DNA from: Paenibacillus sp. FSL R10-2782 | Lineage (GTDB): Bacteria; Bacillota; Bacilli; Paenibacillales; Paenibacillaceae | Assembly (NCBI RefSeq): GCF_038592985.1 | Contig: NZ_CP151951.1 | Location: forward strand, 1,355,001-1,419,000 | Reading direction: 5' to 3' | DNA length: 64,000 bases | Shown: positions 1 through 9,275 of the stretch, piece by piece | Position numbering within the stretch: the stretch's first letter is position 1 | How the letters are laid out: the number at the start of each line of letters is the position of its first letter | Notes under the pieces: generated by a model | What the model saw: the letters and a program-made list of their open reading frames with translations, nothing else | Told to the model about the DNA's origin: nothing | Database searches by the model: none | Made by a program: the position numbers and the translations under genes

Positions 1-2
1 AA

Positions 3-419
3 CAAAGGCTTAAACACTATTTTATGCAGGTAAGAGAGGCTGTCGACCAGATGGATAATTATGATATCGTTGCCCATTTGGATTATGTTACGAGATATAC
101 GACTTATCCAGTTGATGAAGAAGATATTGTGGCTTGCAAACCTGTTTTGTATGATATTTTGAAGCTAATCATCGAGAAGGGAAAGGTGCTTGAGCTGAAT
201 ACGACAGGACTATATCGACAAGGCTGGATTCACCCTCATCCGTATATTCTCGACATGTATGTGAATTTAGGCGGCAGAGCGGTATCCATTGGTTCGGATG
301 CACATCAAGTAGGGGATGTTGAGCAAGGCTTTGCGGAAGCGGTAGAGCTGCTGCATGGCCTAGGCATTCAAGAGGTTGTGCAATTTAAGAGAAGAGCGCC
401 GTATTTGGTGTCCATATAG
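3..419 (+). CDS. hisJ: histidinol-phosphatase, PHP family (5' end outside window)
   Basis: The last 138 residues of a PHP-superfamily phosphoesterase; the frame is open back to the window edge, so the start lies outside. The visible part has the late PHP metal-site signature IGSDAH near the C-terminus followed by EVVQFKRRAP, which matches the end of HisJ/YtvP-type histidinol-phosphatases. These enzymes hydrolyse L-histidinol phosphate to L-histidinol in the cytoplasm during histidine synthesis. A hairpin follows at 425-457. No other his genes are visible, so the role rests on family resemblance; another PHP-domain phosphatase is possible. Confidence 0.8.
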   Translation, partial: QRLKHYFMQVREAVDQMDNYDIVAHLDYVTRYTTYPVDEEDIVACKPVLYDILKLIIEKGKVLELNTTGLYRQGWIHPHPYILDMYVNLGGRAVSIGSDAHQVGDVEQGFAEAVELLHGLGIQEVVQFKRRAPYLVSI

Positions 420-424
420 TAATG

Positions 425-457
425 ACAACCACTGTCAATGTTAATGGCAGTGGTTGT
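425..457 (+). terminator. probable terminator after hisJ
   Basis: A perfect 10-bp stem (425-434 with 448-457) with a 13-nt loop starts six bases after the stop codon. The T-tract is poor (TGTT), so termination may be partial. Confidence 0.5.
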
Positions 458-594
458 TGTTAGGATGGACAGAAGAAAGAGCATAAACCGAATTTAATTG
501 ATGGCCTGAAAGAAGTGAAGATGTGCAAGTGTAAAGGATTCAAAAATCCTGTAATTGGGTTACTGTGGAAAGGGGCACTAAGGGGAGGCCTTCC

Positions 595-2097
595 CTACTC
601 TTCGAAAACATTCTTTAATCGTACTTTCAAATACAGAGTACACCAGAAGCAGTAATGTAATACCTCCACAATCATATGAACTGTTTCTGGCAAACCCAAT
701 GAGGATAACGCTTTGGAACACAGCGTACCAACGATAAGAATGGCTTCAAAAACGAAAATGTCCACCAACAGCACCATGGCTGTACGGGATTTGGCTCGTT
801 GGAAGAGCTTTAGCGTTTTGAAATTCCAGCCTGTAGCGATCAGCTCCAGTGTTATGATTCCCAGGGACATGCCGGTATACCCGAGCTCGGGAATAGCAAG
901 TATGGAGTAAAGAAGGATGAAATTAGAAAGTACACCTGCGCAAAGGCCAATAAAGGGAGTTTTCTTTCGATTTTGTGCCCATAACACGCTGGTTGTGATT
1001 TCCCGCAATCCGACGAGTAGGGGTAACATAGCCAATGATTTAATGGGGATTTCGGCATTTTGTATACCAAAAACAAACAGGGAGATTTCTGAGGCATATT
1101 CAAAAATGAAAAAACCTGAGGCTAATCCCCAGACCCATGCTACCTGAATGGCGGTATGGCTTTTTTTGTAGAATGAGTTATATTTCTTATTTTGCCAGTC
1201 TGCGGTTATTTTCATCGTGAGCGTATGTGTTAATGCACCTGTAATCAAAGTAGGCATATAAGCGACGACCAGGGCGATACCCGTGACAATACCGAACATC
1301 TCCGCTGCTTCTTTGGAAGAAACCCCGGCAACCTGTAATCGTTGGGGGATAATGATCGCATCCATAAAGTCGGAAGCAGGGATAAGCAAGCGTGTAAGCG
1401 CAATAGCAAAGGAAGCTTGTACCACTAAAGGTAAATCTGCTCGACTTGATGGGGGGGATAAAGCTACAGAGGGACGGTTGTACATGAAAAAAGCAGTAAG
1501 CACAGCAAAGGCTAACAACGCGCCTGTAAAAGTTCCCAGTACCGCTCCGCCTACAGCAAACTCGATGCCGGATTGAATAAATAGTGGCACTAGCCACATT
1601 AAAGTACCGATCCTGGCGGTTTGTTCTATGATTTCCGAAAGGGCAATTGTGGTGTATCTTTCAAGCCCTTGCAAATATCCGCGCAGCAGACTTAGCAAGG
1701 GAACGGCCAGTATAGCAGGGGAGAGGCAACGAATTACAAAATCGAGCTGTGGATAGCCGAGCAAAATTGCGATCGGCTTTGATAGCCAAAAGGTTAAGAT
1801 ACTGCATGACAATCCTGTGAGAATCAGGAATATTGCAAAAACTTTAAACAACCGCCAGCCTCTTGCTGTATGCTTAGCTGTAAACATACCCAAAGCTGTT
1901 GGCAATCCCCCTGAAATAATCATCAGTATTAGGCTATAGAAGGAATAGGCTAGCTGATACAGGCCCATTCCTTCAGCTCCAACAAGTCGCGTCATAAATA
2001 CTTTTCCAACCAAACCGATGGCTTTTACGACAATCATCGCATTAGCCCTCACCATGGTCTGTTTTAATATAAGAGGTAATTTCAAATCATTTTCCAC
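595..2097 (-). CDS. SpoVB-like polysaccharide/lipid flippase (MOP superfamily)
   Basis: A 500-residue integral membrane protein with about 12-14 hydrophobic segments and the N-terminal pattern typical of the SpoVB/MurJ-like branch of the MOP (MATE-like) exporters (KVFMTRLVGAEGMGLYQLAY). Members move lipid-linked oligosaccharides across the membrane; SpoVB acts in spore cortex synthesis. The start is taken as GTG at 2097; the ribosome site is weak, and an ATG about 15 codons further in is an alternative. It is the last gene of a minus-strand run with an amidase and a sortase, pointing to an envelope role. Whether it is SpoVB itself or one of the paralogues common in Paenibacillus cannot be told. 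Confidence 0.85.
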   Translation of the reverse strand: MENDLKLPLILKQTMVRANAMIVVKAIGLVGKVFMTRLVGAEGMGLYQLAYSFYSLILMIISGGLPTALGMFTAKHTARGWRLFKVFAIFLILTGLSCSILTFWLSKPIAILLGYPQLDFVIRCLSPAILAVPLLSLLRGYLQGLERYTTIALSEIIEQTARIGTLMWLVPLFIQSGIEFAVGGAVLGTFTGALLAFAVLTAFFMYNRPSVALSPPSSRADLPLVVQASFAIALTRLLIPASDFMDAIIIPQRLQVAGVSSKEAAEMFGIVTGIALVVAYMPTLITGALTHTLTMKITADWQNKKYNSFYKKSHTAIQVAWVWGLASGFFIFEYASEISLFVFGIQNAEIPIKSLAMLPLLVGLREITTSVLWAQNRKKTPFIGLCAGVLSNFILLYSILAIPELGYTGMSLGIITLELIATGWNFKTLKLFQRAKSRTAMVLLVDIFVFEAILIVGTLCSKALSSLGLPETVHMIVEVLHYCFWCTLYLKVRLKNVFEE

Positions 2098-2172
2098 CCC
2101 AATTAGAAGCTGTCCATTTTATTCCTATGACAGCAACCTCCGGGATATGAACAAGTCTTAAGGATCAGATGC

Positions 2173-3297
2173 TTAATCTTGTATATGAATCAACAAATAT
2201 TTGGTATTTTTATCCCACCCCAAGTCGAAGGGGACTCTAAAACGGTCTGCGGTGTGGGAGTTGACTAAGGGATAGCCACTCTGATCAAATCCGACTACAA
2301 CCGAGAAGTGGTCTACGTCTCCTTGTAATACGTAAGCAATTAAATCACCTGGAAGCAACTGGGGCTTGTTAAGATGCTGCTGTCGTTTATTGACCGATTG
2401 GACAATATCGGAGAAGCTTCCTTGTTCTATAATCCTTCCATAGCCGGAGCGTATCAGAAAATTTTTAAATGCGTCCGTTTGAACCCAGGCTTGACTTCCA
2501 CCGTTGCGATACAAGTAATGCCACCCTGATCTCATAGGCAGGCCTCCGCCTTCCTCCTTGTCTCCGATAACTTGGGAGGAGAAGTTGGTGCAATCGCCGC
2601 CTTTGGAGTTATAATCCAGGTATTTTTGATTATATCGCTGACCATTACCTGCTCCCCATGTCGTCCCTGCATATTTGTTCGCATAGTCAACGGCGCGGCC
2701 CCTGTTGTATTTATGATTAACCCTTTCTGGTGTTACCGGATCTTTATGGGGAGTAAAAAATAAATCGGATTGTTCAATCTTCTTTGAATTTTCTTCCAGA
2801 GGATCTGAATACCATTCACGTTCCACGTACCAACGATTATCTTTTTTTCTCAGTGTAATGCCATGACGTGTTCCAATTCCAAAATCATGCCGACCGGGAT
2901 AGCTATCGATATACTCATAACTCAATTTCAAGGATTGAACAAGTGACACCTTTGCCGTATCGCCCAACACCTCTGCACGGGCTATCCGAATGGAGCTTTC
3001 CGCATTCACGAATTTCATTTTACGATGCTTGGCCCATTCTTGAATATATTCCGCTCTGTTCATTTCATGAAGGTACGCGTAGTTGCTTCGTTTATCTGTT
3101 AACAAGTAATGGTCCTCGATATGCGTTTTATCCTGATCCATCAACAGCCGGGTACGGTCATCAAACAGTTCTTGAAGAAAGGGGATAACGTTATCTTGTT
3201 TAGCTGGTTCGGCTTGTGCACGAAATAAAGAAAAGCTGTAAGCGGGGATCAATATTAAGATCATGCACAGCAGTTGCAATTTTGCCATCCTAAGCAC
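2173..3297 (-). CDS. secreted amidase-domain protein (Amidase_6 type)
   Basis: 374 residues with a hydrophobic signal segment near residues 8-28. The C-terminal half (about 195-370) matches the putative amidase domain family (Amidase_6): NRGRAVDYANKYAG, then GGDCTNFSSQ with the likely nucleophilic Cys, and a late DHFSVVVGF block with a likely catalytic His. It probably cleaves an amide bond at the cell surface. The GTG start lies three bases after the sortase stop and uses an AAGGAG site inside the sortase end, so the two are probably translationally coupled. The substrate is unknown. Confidence 0.8.
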   Translation of the reverse strand: MLRMAKLQLLCMILILIPAYSFSLFRAQAEPAKQDNVIPFLQELFDDRTRLLMDQDKTHIEDHYLLTDKRSNYAYLHEMNRAEYIQEWAKHRKMKFVNAESSIRIARAEVLGDTAKVSLVQSLKLSYEYIDSYPGRHDFGIGTRHGITLRKKDNRWYVEREWYSDPLEENSKKIEQSDLFFTPHKDPVTPERVNHKYNRGRAVDYANKYAGTTWGAGNGQRYNQKYLDYNSKGGDCTNFSSQVIGDKEEGGGLPMRSGWHYLYRNGGSQAWVQTDAFKNFLIRSGYGRIIEQGSFSDIVQSVNKRQQHLNKPQLLPGDLIAYVLQGDVDHFSVVVGFDQSGYPLVNSHTADRFRVPFDLGWDKNTKYLLIHIQD

Positions 3298-3299
3298 AT

Positions 3300-4007
3300 T
3301 TATTCATTCTCCTTGAAAATGGTTGAATTGATTTTGGAAGCGTCCTTGTCTTGAACGGTAAGCTTCTCACATGCTGAATTCATGTGTGCCAATTTGGTGT
3401 AAACTACCAGTCTTCCCTCGTGTTCTTTCCTGCTTCGGCTATAGCGCCCTGCGCAGGTAATCAAGTTCAAACGGTGCTCTTCTGTCGAGCCAAAAATGGT
3501 CTGAATCGGTGCTTCGGAGGTTAAGTAAAATTTTACGGACTCGACAACAAACTGAACCTTACAGCCGTCAGCGCCAGTCACATACACAAAATCCCCTTTT
3601 TTCAGTTTTTTAAGAGGATAAAAAACCGCCGGTCCCGTGTATGTATCAACATGTCCGTCCATAATTGCATTACCTGCCGCTCCTGGCAGTACACCGGTAG
3701 ATAAATAGCCTACTCGATCCGTGTTACCCGGAACGCCCATTTGACCATTTTCTAAATAGGTTACCGGTTCTATAATCGAATGAATTCGAACCGCAGGAAT
3801 ATCGATTTTATGTGGAACGATCCCTGGAAAAGGTTTATTTTTAACTTGTAAGGGCTTCGTCGTTTTAATTTGTTGAATTTCAGGCTTAGCCGGGGTGTGG
3901 CTGGAGTTAGCATGGGAGCTACCTTGAGGTTCAGCCGAAGATGAACAGCTCGTACTACCCAGCAAAATCAATAGCACAATAATACGAATAATCCACTTAT
4001 TGTTCAT
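3300..4007 (-). CDS. class F-like sortase
   Basis: 235 residues: an N-terminal hydrophobic segment (6-20), a Ser/Thr/Pro linker, then a sortase fold. The triad is visible as H119 (in MDGHVDTYTG), C185 (in NLITCAGRYS) and R199 (in GRLVVYTK), the spacing expected for sortase transpeptidases; the short domain fits class D/E/F, most like class F. The Cys at 21 gives a weak lipobox, so lipoprotein anchoring is possible but unproven. It sits between the amidase and a small LPKTG-motif protein, its obvious candidate substrate. A hairpin at 4019-4044 separates it from that gene. Confidence 0.85.
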   Translation of the reverse strand: MNNKWIIRIIVLLILLGSTSCSSSAEPQGSSHANSSHTPAKPEIQQIKTTKPLQVKNKPFPGIVPHKIDIPAVRIHSIIEPVTYLENGQMGVPGNTDRVGYLSTGVLPGAAGNAIMDGHVDTYTGPAVFYPLKKLKKGDFVYVTGADGCKVQFVVESVKFYLTSEAPIQTIFGSTEEHRLNLITCAGRYSRSRKEHEGRLVVYTKLAHMNSACEKLTVQDKDASKINSTIFKENE

Positions 4008-4018
4008 ATGAAGAAAGA

Positions 4019-4044
4019 GAGAGGGCCTACAAGCTAACCCTCTC
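4019..4044 (-). terminator. intercistronic hairpin upstream of the sortase gene
   Basis: A 7-bp stem (4019-4025 with 4038-4044, GAGAGGG/CCCTCTC) lies between the LPKTG gene stop and the sortase start and is followed on the minus strand by a pyrimidine run (TCTTTCTTC). It may be a partial terminator or processing site that sets substrate above sortase expression. Confidence 0.4.
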
Positions 4045-4057
4045 CTTTTAACCCTCC

Positions 4058-4366
4058 CTAATTCATTTGCTCGCTCGCGCCACCAAATCCGGTTTTTGGT
4101 AATTTAGTAGCCTTTGCTTTCATACTTTTCGCATGAATGCTTTTTCCTCCGATCATTTTGGCAGGAGCAGCCTCACGTGCATGCAGCTTGTGAACTTTCT
4201 CATGTTTGCTCTTGGCATGCAGCTTGTGTTCATGTTTTGCATGAGCCTTAACCTTATGCTGGTGCATTTTGTGTTCATGCTTTTCCGTTGCGGGTGCTGC
4301 AGATACCATCGATCCTACTGACAGAAGTACAGCCAGGGACGCTACAGTCAATATTGCTTTTTTCAT
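4058..4366 (-). CDS. small secreted His/Lys-rich protein with LPKTG motif
   Basis: 102 residues from the ATG at 4366, chosen because AAGGAGG ends seven bases upstream; a longer reading frame exists but has no ribosome site. Residues 1-24 form a clear signal peptide (KK, hydrophobic core, SAA). The body (25-85) is low-complexity, built of His, Lys and Ala with repeated HEHK/KHEHK/HKLHA units. Near the end, LPKTG at 89-93 is followed only by FGGASEQMN: there is no hydrophobic stop-transfer or basic tail as in canonical LPXTG proteins. The next gene is a sortase. Cell-surface attachment and metal binding are inferences. Confidence 0.75.
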   Translation of the reverse strand: MKKAILTVASLAVLLSVGSMVSAAPATEKHEHKMHQHKVKAHAKHEHKLHAKSKHEKVHKLHAREAAPAKMIGGKSIHAKSMKAKATKLPKTGFGGASEQMN

Positions 4367-4479
4367 TGTATTGCCTCCTTTGGATAATTGGTAATTCATC
4401 AATATAGTTTCCGTACGAAGAAGGTTTTATGTAGCCAATGATTTCAAAGGAAAGGATTGGCTTGGAATTTTTCGACTCT

Positions 4480-5271
4480 TCACTTATTGACCTCAATCAG
4501 TCCTTCGGGAGTCCTACGATTGGCGAGCAGTTCGGATACGGTGACAAAGGTAAACCCTCTTTTTTTCAGCTCAGGTAAAATGATTTTGAGGGCTTCAACG
4601 GTTTGTGTACTTTTATATACATAATCGTGCATGAGGACGATGTCGCCGTTGCGGGCATTACGAAGCACCTTATTGACGATTCGGTGTACACCGGGCTTTC
4701 GCCAATCCAGGGTGTCCTGATGCCAGGACCATAAAATCATTTTCTGTCCTTTTTCTTTGGATAGATTCACGAGTGTGTCAGTGTATGAACCGCCGGGTGG
4801 ACGAAAAAGATGGGTTCCTGAGCCGGTGGCTTGAACGATACTCGCCTGGCCCTGGTCTATCTCGGAAAGAGCCTTTTTACGGGAAATATGCTGAAAGGAT
4901 GGATGATGGAACGTATGGTTTCCAATCTCATGGCCTTCTCTCCGTTCCCGCTTCACAATGTCAGGGAGTTTTTCAACGCGGCTGCCAACGACAAAAAAAG
5001 TCGCCTTGGCGTCATATTGCTTGAGCAAATCCAGAATGGCGGGTGTTTTACTTTCATCCGGTCCGTCGTCGAATGTGAGGGCAATCATCTTGCGATGGGT
5101 AGGAACCTCCCAAATAATGTCCCCTCGTTCTTCGTAGTAGGCTCTACCCTTTGTAGGAGCAGGGGAGGCGTACGATGCGGCTTGTACAGTATTGGTATAG
5201 GGTGTGGGGCATAGGGTGGCACAGAACAAGGAAACAGCGATACTTGCAGACAGTACTCGGTTATATTTCAT
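4480..5271 (-). CDS. polysaccharide deacetylase (NodB domain)
   Basis: 263 residues with a signal peptide (about 1-32) and a full NodB homology domain: TFDDGP at 66-71 (metal ligand D69), H119 and H123 of the HxxxH motif (HTFHH), RPPGG at 157-161, DTLDW at 186-190 and LMHD at 213-216. Such enzymes remove N-acetyl groups from peptidoglycan or other amino-sugar polymers outside the membrane. Closest in style to the PdaA/PdaB/YlxY group of spore formers, but the exact substrate cannot be assigned. The start has GGAG about ten bases upstream. Confidence 0.88.
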   Translation of the reverse strand: MKYNRVLSASIAVSLFCATLCPTPYTNTVQAASYASPAPTKGRAYYEERGDIIWEVPTHRKMIALTFDDGPDESKTPAILDLLKQYDAKATFFVVGSRVEKLPDIVKRERREGHEIGNHTFHHPSFQHISRKKALSEIDQGQASIVQATGSGTHLFRPPGGSYTDTLVNLSKEKGQKMILWSWHQDTLDWRKPGVHRIVNKVLRNARNGDIVLMHDYVYKSTQTVEALKIILPELKKRGFTFVTVSELLANRRTPEGLIEVNK

Positions 5272-5408
5272 CAGGCTTCTTCTCCGTTCTGACGTTTTCT
5301 CACATTAGCTTGCCAAGAAGGAACGTATACCATTCCTCGTCTCCGAAAATTACCTTCTACAAATAAATTCACTCCTGTTCCTGTCCAAAATGTAAAATAA
5401 AAACGTAA

Positions 5409-5467
5409 AACCTCCAGCTTCGTAATATGCCGAAGGTTCGGCTGTTCACGAAGCTGGAGGTTTTTTT
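5409..5467. terminator. bidirectional terminator
   Basis: A 13-bp perfect stem (5411-5423 with 5448-5460) is followed by TTTTTTT on the plus strand and TTTTACGTTT on the minus strand. The adjacent gene at 5493-5813 reads toward it. Confidence 0.85.
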
Positions 5468-5492
5468 GTTTAGAGACGAAATGGATCGAGCG

Positions 5493-5813
5493 TTAGCTCA
5501 GTAGTGTTACCACCAGCAGATTGTACAGCACCAACGGCAGAATGACGTCTCTGTAGGCATAGGAACGATAGGGAGTGGGGGTGCCTGGGGAGGGCGTGTG
5601 GTGCGGCTGAAGAACGCTCAAATACAAGTGATCCACGTCGATGTGGACAATCCTTCCTTCATACACGTGATGATCTATCGTTTGAATCCGGACGGTGTGA
5701 TTGACGTAAGGATCCAACTGGTGATGCAGATGATCGCGGACTCTTTTGAGTTCTGTCTGTAATTCCGGTCTGGCCTGATATAAGGTTTGCGGATTGACAG
5801 TGTTGTACGGCAT
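5493..5813 (-). CDS. uncharacterised small protein, possible Sm-like fold
   Basis: 106 residues, no signal peptide. Residues about 35-67 (VRIQTIDHHVYEGRIVHID) have the strand-turn-strand look of small beta-barrel (Sm/LSM-like) domains; the C-terminus is hydrophobic. GGAGG lies about nine bases before the ATG, and a strong terminator follows, so it is probably a single-gene transcript. I do not recognise the family and assign no function. Confidence 0.6.
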   Translation of the reverse strand: MPYNTVNPQTLYQARPELQTELKRVRDHLHHQLDPYVNHTVRIQTIDHHVYEGRIVHIDVDHLYLSVLQPHHTPSPGTPTPYRSYAYRDVILPLVLYNLLVVTLLS

Positions 5814-5937
5814 TCGCCTCTGACCTCCATACTCATAGAATAATGTATCGTATGCAGAAGCCTATGCTATTGTGCGGGTACCCTGAGACAGGTTTTACAA
5901 AGGGTTGAAACATTAACATTCTGCTCCAGCCCGCTTG

Positions 5938-6969
5938 ATGTTCCCATTACATCAAAACGATACACTTACTGAGGTTGGTTTGAAAAGAAAGGGGCGCTCC
6001 GTTTTGGGTGAGCTTAACAAATCTATGGGACTCGGAACGAGGAGCCAGCAACAGACTTCGTCTAAGGCCCGCGTACGCACGGGTTCGCTAAAAATTCAGA
6101 GACTGCGCGAAAACGCGCTGGCGTATACGTTTTTGGCTCCATCGCTCATTTTGTTTGCTGTATTTATGTTTTACCCGATGATCAAGTCGGTTTATCTCAG
6201 CTTGCACTCCACAGATCCCGCAGGAAATGTTGCAGCTTATGTTGGGTTAGATAACTTTGCTACACTTTTCAGCTCGGGTCAATTCCTGCAAGGAATCAAG
6301 GTTACGCTCCTGTTTGCTCTGCTGACGGTGCCAGTAGGTATTTTACTGGCGCTGGTGCTGGCTGCACTTACACATAGCAAGCTGCGGGGGATGCGTATCT
6401 TCCAGTTCGCTTTTTCGCTGCCGATGGTGCTGTCGGTCGGCTCATCTGCGGTCATTTGGAAATTTCTTTTTCATCCGACGCTGGGGATGTTTAACTACGT
6501 GCTTTCCCTACTACATATCAATCCGGTTCCGTGGCTGACTAGCCCGGATTGGGCATTGTTCTCCGTAGCGATCATGACCATCTGGATGAATCTAGGTTTT
6601 AATTACATTATTTTATCAAGCGGACTTCAAGGGATTCCAGATGACATGTATGAGAGTGCCAAAATGGACGGGGCAGGCCCGCTGGTGACGTTCTGGCGTA
6701 TTTCCATGCCGCTGCTGTCGCCAACGATCTTCTTTGTAACTGTAGTATCCATCATTGGAGCTTTCCAGTCTTTTGCTCAAATTAACATTTTGACCAAGGG
6801 CGGTCCGGTGAACAGCACGAATGTGTTCGTGTATTCCATTTATCAGGAAGCCTTCGTTAATTTCCGATTCGGAACGGGCAGCGCACAGGCGATTGTACTG
6901 TTTATCGTTATCCTGCTGCTTACGATGATCCAGTTCAAATGGGTGGAAAGAAAGGTGCATTACCAATGA
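5938..6969 (+). CDS. ABC sugar/glycerol-phosphate transporter permease (MalF/UgpA type)
   Basis: A membrane component with six hydrophobic segments in the last ~290 residues and the EAA-loop motif that contacts the ATPase (ESAKMDGAGPLVTFWRISMPLL region, near 6650-6715). The start is uncertain: ATG at 5938 gives a long hydrophilic leader, while TTG at 6004 has AGAAAGGGG about nine bases upstream and is a good alternative. It overlaps the next permease by four bases (ATGA) and forms an import operon with the binding protein at 7895. The UgpB-like look of that protein suggests sn-glycerol-3-phosphate or a related substrate; no ATPase gene is present. Confidence 0.85.
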   Translation: MFPLHQNDTLTEVGLKRKGRSVLGELNKSMGLGTRSQQQTSSKARVRTGSLKIQRLRENALAYTFLAPSLILFAVFMFYPMIKSVYLSLHSTDPAGNVAAYVGLDNFATLFSSGQFLQGIKVTLLFALLTVPVGILLALVLAALTHSKLRGMRIFQFAFSLPMVLSVGSSAVIWKFLFHPTLGMFNYVLSLLHINPVPWLTSPDWALFSVAIMTIWMNLGFNYIILSSGLQGIPDDMYESAKMDGAGPLVTFWRISMPLLSPTIFFVTVVSIIGAFQSFAQINILTKGGPVNSTNVFVYSIYQEAFVNFRFGTGSAQAIVLFIVILLLTMIQFKWVERKVHYQ

Positions 6970-7787
6970 AACGACATCTTAATTCAACACTCGTGTATGT
7001 GTTGCTTACGATTGCGGCTGCTTTGATTTTATATCCGGTCATTTATACGTTTTTTATGGCTGTCATGTCGCCGGAGGAAGCAAGCGCCTATCCGCCGAGC
7101 TTTTTCCCGCATTCCTTTCATATGGCCAATTTTACTGAGGTGTTTGAAATCGTTCCGATTGCAGCGTTCATCGGTAATACCTTTCTCATTTCAGGCTTAA
7201 CCATGATCGGTCAGTTGATTACAGCCAGCTTGGCGGCCTATGCCTTTGCCAAAATGGAATTCAAGGGGAAGAACTTCATTTTCAGCATGTTTGTCGCAAC
7301 GATGATGATTCCTTGGGAAGTGACCATTATTCCAAACTACCTGACCGTACGTAGCTGGAATTGGCTTGATACTTATCAAGGGCTGACGGTTCCGTTTCTG
7401 GCAACAGCATTCGGAACGTTCCTGCTGCGACAATTTTTTCTCCAGCTTCCCAAGGAATTGTTCGAGGCGGCTCGTATGGACGGGTGTGGACATGTTCGTT
7501 ACTTCCTGTTCCATGTGCTTCCGCTATCGCGTCCGGCGCTCGGAACACTGGCTGTGTATTCGTTCCTGAACATGTACAATTCGTACCTATGGCCATTGTT
7601 GATCACGAATAGCGAGAATATGCGTACGGTACAGATCGGAATTTCCATGCTCGAATTTCAGGAGTCCACTTCATGGAATCTCGTGTTCGCGGGTACGGCC
7701 CTCGTCATTTTACCGTCACTGCTTCTGTTGATCTTTGGTCTGAAGCAGTTGGTGCGCGGGATGGCAGCGGGTGCACTTAAAGGTTGA
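6966..7787 (+). CDS. ABC sugar/glycerol-phosphate transporter permease (MalG/UgpE type)
   Basis: 273 residues from the ATG at 6966, which overlaps the stop of the upstream permease, indicating coupled translation. Six hydrophobic segments and the EAA-loop motif (EAARMDGCGHVRYF) are present. The family pairs with a MalF/UgpA-type partner to form the transmembrane channel. ATP hydrolysis would have to come from a shared MsmK/UgpC-type ATPase encoded elsewhere, common in Firmicutes. Confidence 0.87.
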   Translation: MKRHLNSTLVYVLLTIAAALILYPVIYTFFMAVMSPEEASAYPPSFFPHSFHMANFTEVFEIVPIAAFIGNTFLISGLTMIGQLITASLAAYAFAKMEFKGKNFIFSMFVATMMIPWEVTIIPNYLTVRSWNWLDTYQGLTVPFLATAFGTFLLRQFFLQLPKELFEAARMDGCGHVRYFLFHVLPLSRPALGTLAVYSFLNMYNSYLWPLLITNSENMRTVQIGISMLEFQESTSWNLVFAGTALVILPSLLLLIFGLKQLVRGMAAGALKG

Positions 7788-7894
7788 TCTTGGAAGTGAT
7801 TTCCTTTCGGCAAGTAGCAACATCTGCGCAAGCAGCCTATATAAAGCTTGATCAATATTCATGAATCATTTAACCAAGGGAGAGAAGAGAGATT

Positions 7895-9262
7895 ATGAGA
7901 TTTTTTCGTCTGAAAAGTGCTTTGACCTTGCTCATTCTGACTGCAATGGTTGTTGCAGCAGGTTGTAGCAATAACACGGCGGATGAGAAGCCAAGCAACG
8001 GTAGCGATGCGGGAGCAGCAGCAGGTTCTCCAGTGAAGCTGACGTGGTGGCATTCTATGTCCGGTAACGGCGAAAAAGCGATCAAGCAAATCGCCGCTGA
8101 TTTTAACGCCAGCCACAAGGACATTCAGGTAGAGCCAGTATACCAAGGCAAATATGATGACAGCTTGAACAAGCTGAAAGCGTCGCTTGGCTCCAACAGC
8201 GGCCCGGACATCATTCAGGTGTATGAAATCGGAAGCAAATTCATGATCGACTCCAAGATGATCACTCCTGTACAACAATTTATTGATGCAGACAAGTTCG
8301 ATCTGTCGCAGCTTGAGCCGAATATTACACGGTATTACACCATTGACGGTAAACTGAATGCAATGCCATTCAATACGTCGAATCCGATCTTGTACTATAA
8401 CAAGGATGCTTTTAAGGCGGCGGGACTTGATCCGGCTAATCCTCCGAAAACCTATGATGAATTCGAGAAGGCTGCCAAAGCCTTGAGCAAGGACGGAAAA
8501 TCCGGTGCATCCATCGCCATCTATGGCTGGTTTATGGAGCAGTTGTTTGCTAATCAGAATGCGGATTATGTGAATAATGGCAACGGACGCAATCAGGCGG
8601 CAACGGAATCGCTGCTGAATTCGGATGCAGGTGTGAAAACCCTGACTTGGTGGAAAAAAATGATCGACGAAAAGGTTGTATCTAATCTGGGACGTAACTC
8701 CGATGATACTGCCAAAGCTTTTTCCGCAGGGCAAATTGCCATGACACTGGATTCCACCGCTTCGCTGCGTAATATTGTGGAGCAGGTTGGCGATAAATTC
8801 GAGGTAGGCACTGGCTTTCTGCCAAGAGCGAACGAAGCAAAAGAAGGCGGCGTGGTTGTAGGTGGCGCGAGCTTGTACATCATGAACAACAAGCCTGAAG
8901 CCCAGCAAAAGGCAGCATGGGAGTTCATTAAATTCGTTGCTTCCCCGGCTGTACAGGCACAATGGAGTGTGAATACGGGGTACTTCCCGATCACCAAAGC
9001 AGCTTATGACGAGCAGGTACTCAAGGACAATATGGTGAAATACCCGCAATTCCAAACCGCTGTTGACCAATTGCACGCATCGGCGCAATCGATGGCTACA
9101 CAAGGCGCAGTGATGGGCGTATTCCCGGAAGCGCGTCAAATCGTAGAGGGCGCAATTGAGGCCGTCTTGAGTGGACAGCAGCAGCCAAAACAGGCATTGG
9201 ATCAAGCCGCACAAGAGATCACAGGCAAAATTGCGCAATACAATCAAACGGTAAAAAAATAA
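7895..9262 (+). CDS. extracellular solute-binding lipoprotein, UgpB-like
   Basis: 455 residues with a lipoprotein signal peptide (lipobox VAAGC near residue 23) and a family 1 solute-binding fold. Motifs shared with UgpB are visible: TWWHSMSG at the start of the mature domain, MPFNTSNPILYYNKDAF mid-protein, and GGASLYIMNN. It delivers substrate to the two permeases just upstream. The ribosome site GGGAGAAGAGAG precedes the ATG. Substrate, by resemblance to UgpB, may be glycerol-3-phosphate or a diester, but sugar-binding relatives are close. Two terminators follow. Confidence 0.87.
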   Translation: MRFFRLKSALTLLILTAMVVAAGCSNNTADEKPSNGSDAGAAAGSPVKLTWWHSMSGNGEKAIKQIAADFNASHKDIQVEPVYQGKYDDSLNKLKASLGSNSGPDIIQVYEIGSKFMIDSKMITPVQQFIDADKFDLSQLEPNITRYYTIDGKLNAMPFNTSNPILYYNKDAFKAAGLDPANPPKTYDEFEKAAKALSKDGKSGASIAIYGWFMEQLFANQNADYVNNGNGRNQAATESLLNSDAGVKTLTWWKKMIDEKVVSNLGRNSDDTAKAFSAGQIAMTLDSTASLRNIVEQVGDKFEVGTGFLPRANEAKEGGVVVGGASLYIMNNKPEAQQKAAWEFIKFVASPAVQAQWSVNTGYFPITKAAYDEQVLKDNMVKYPQFQTAVDQLHASAQSMATQGAVMGVFPEARQIVEGAIEAVLSGQQQPKQALDQAAQEITGKIAQYNQTVKK

Positions 9263-9275
9263 TCGTCCTTCCCTT

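Noticed and set aside
7859..9247. A 462-codon reading frame antisense to the solute-binding protein gene
   Set aside because: It runs the full length of a clear coding gene on the other strand, has no family-like sequence or ribosome site, and is a shadow of that gene's codon bias.
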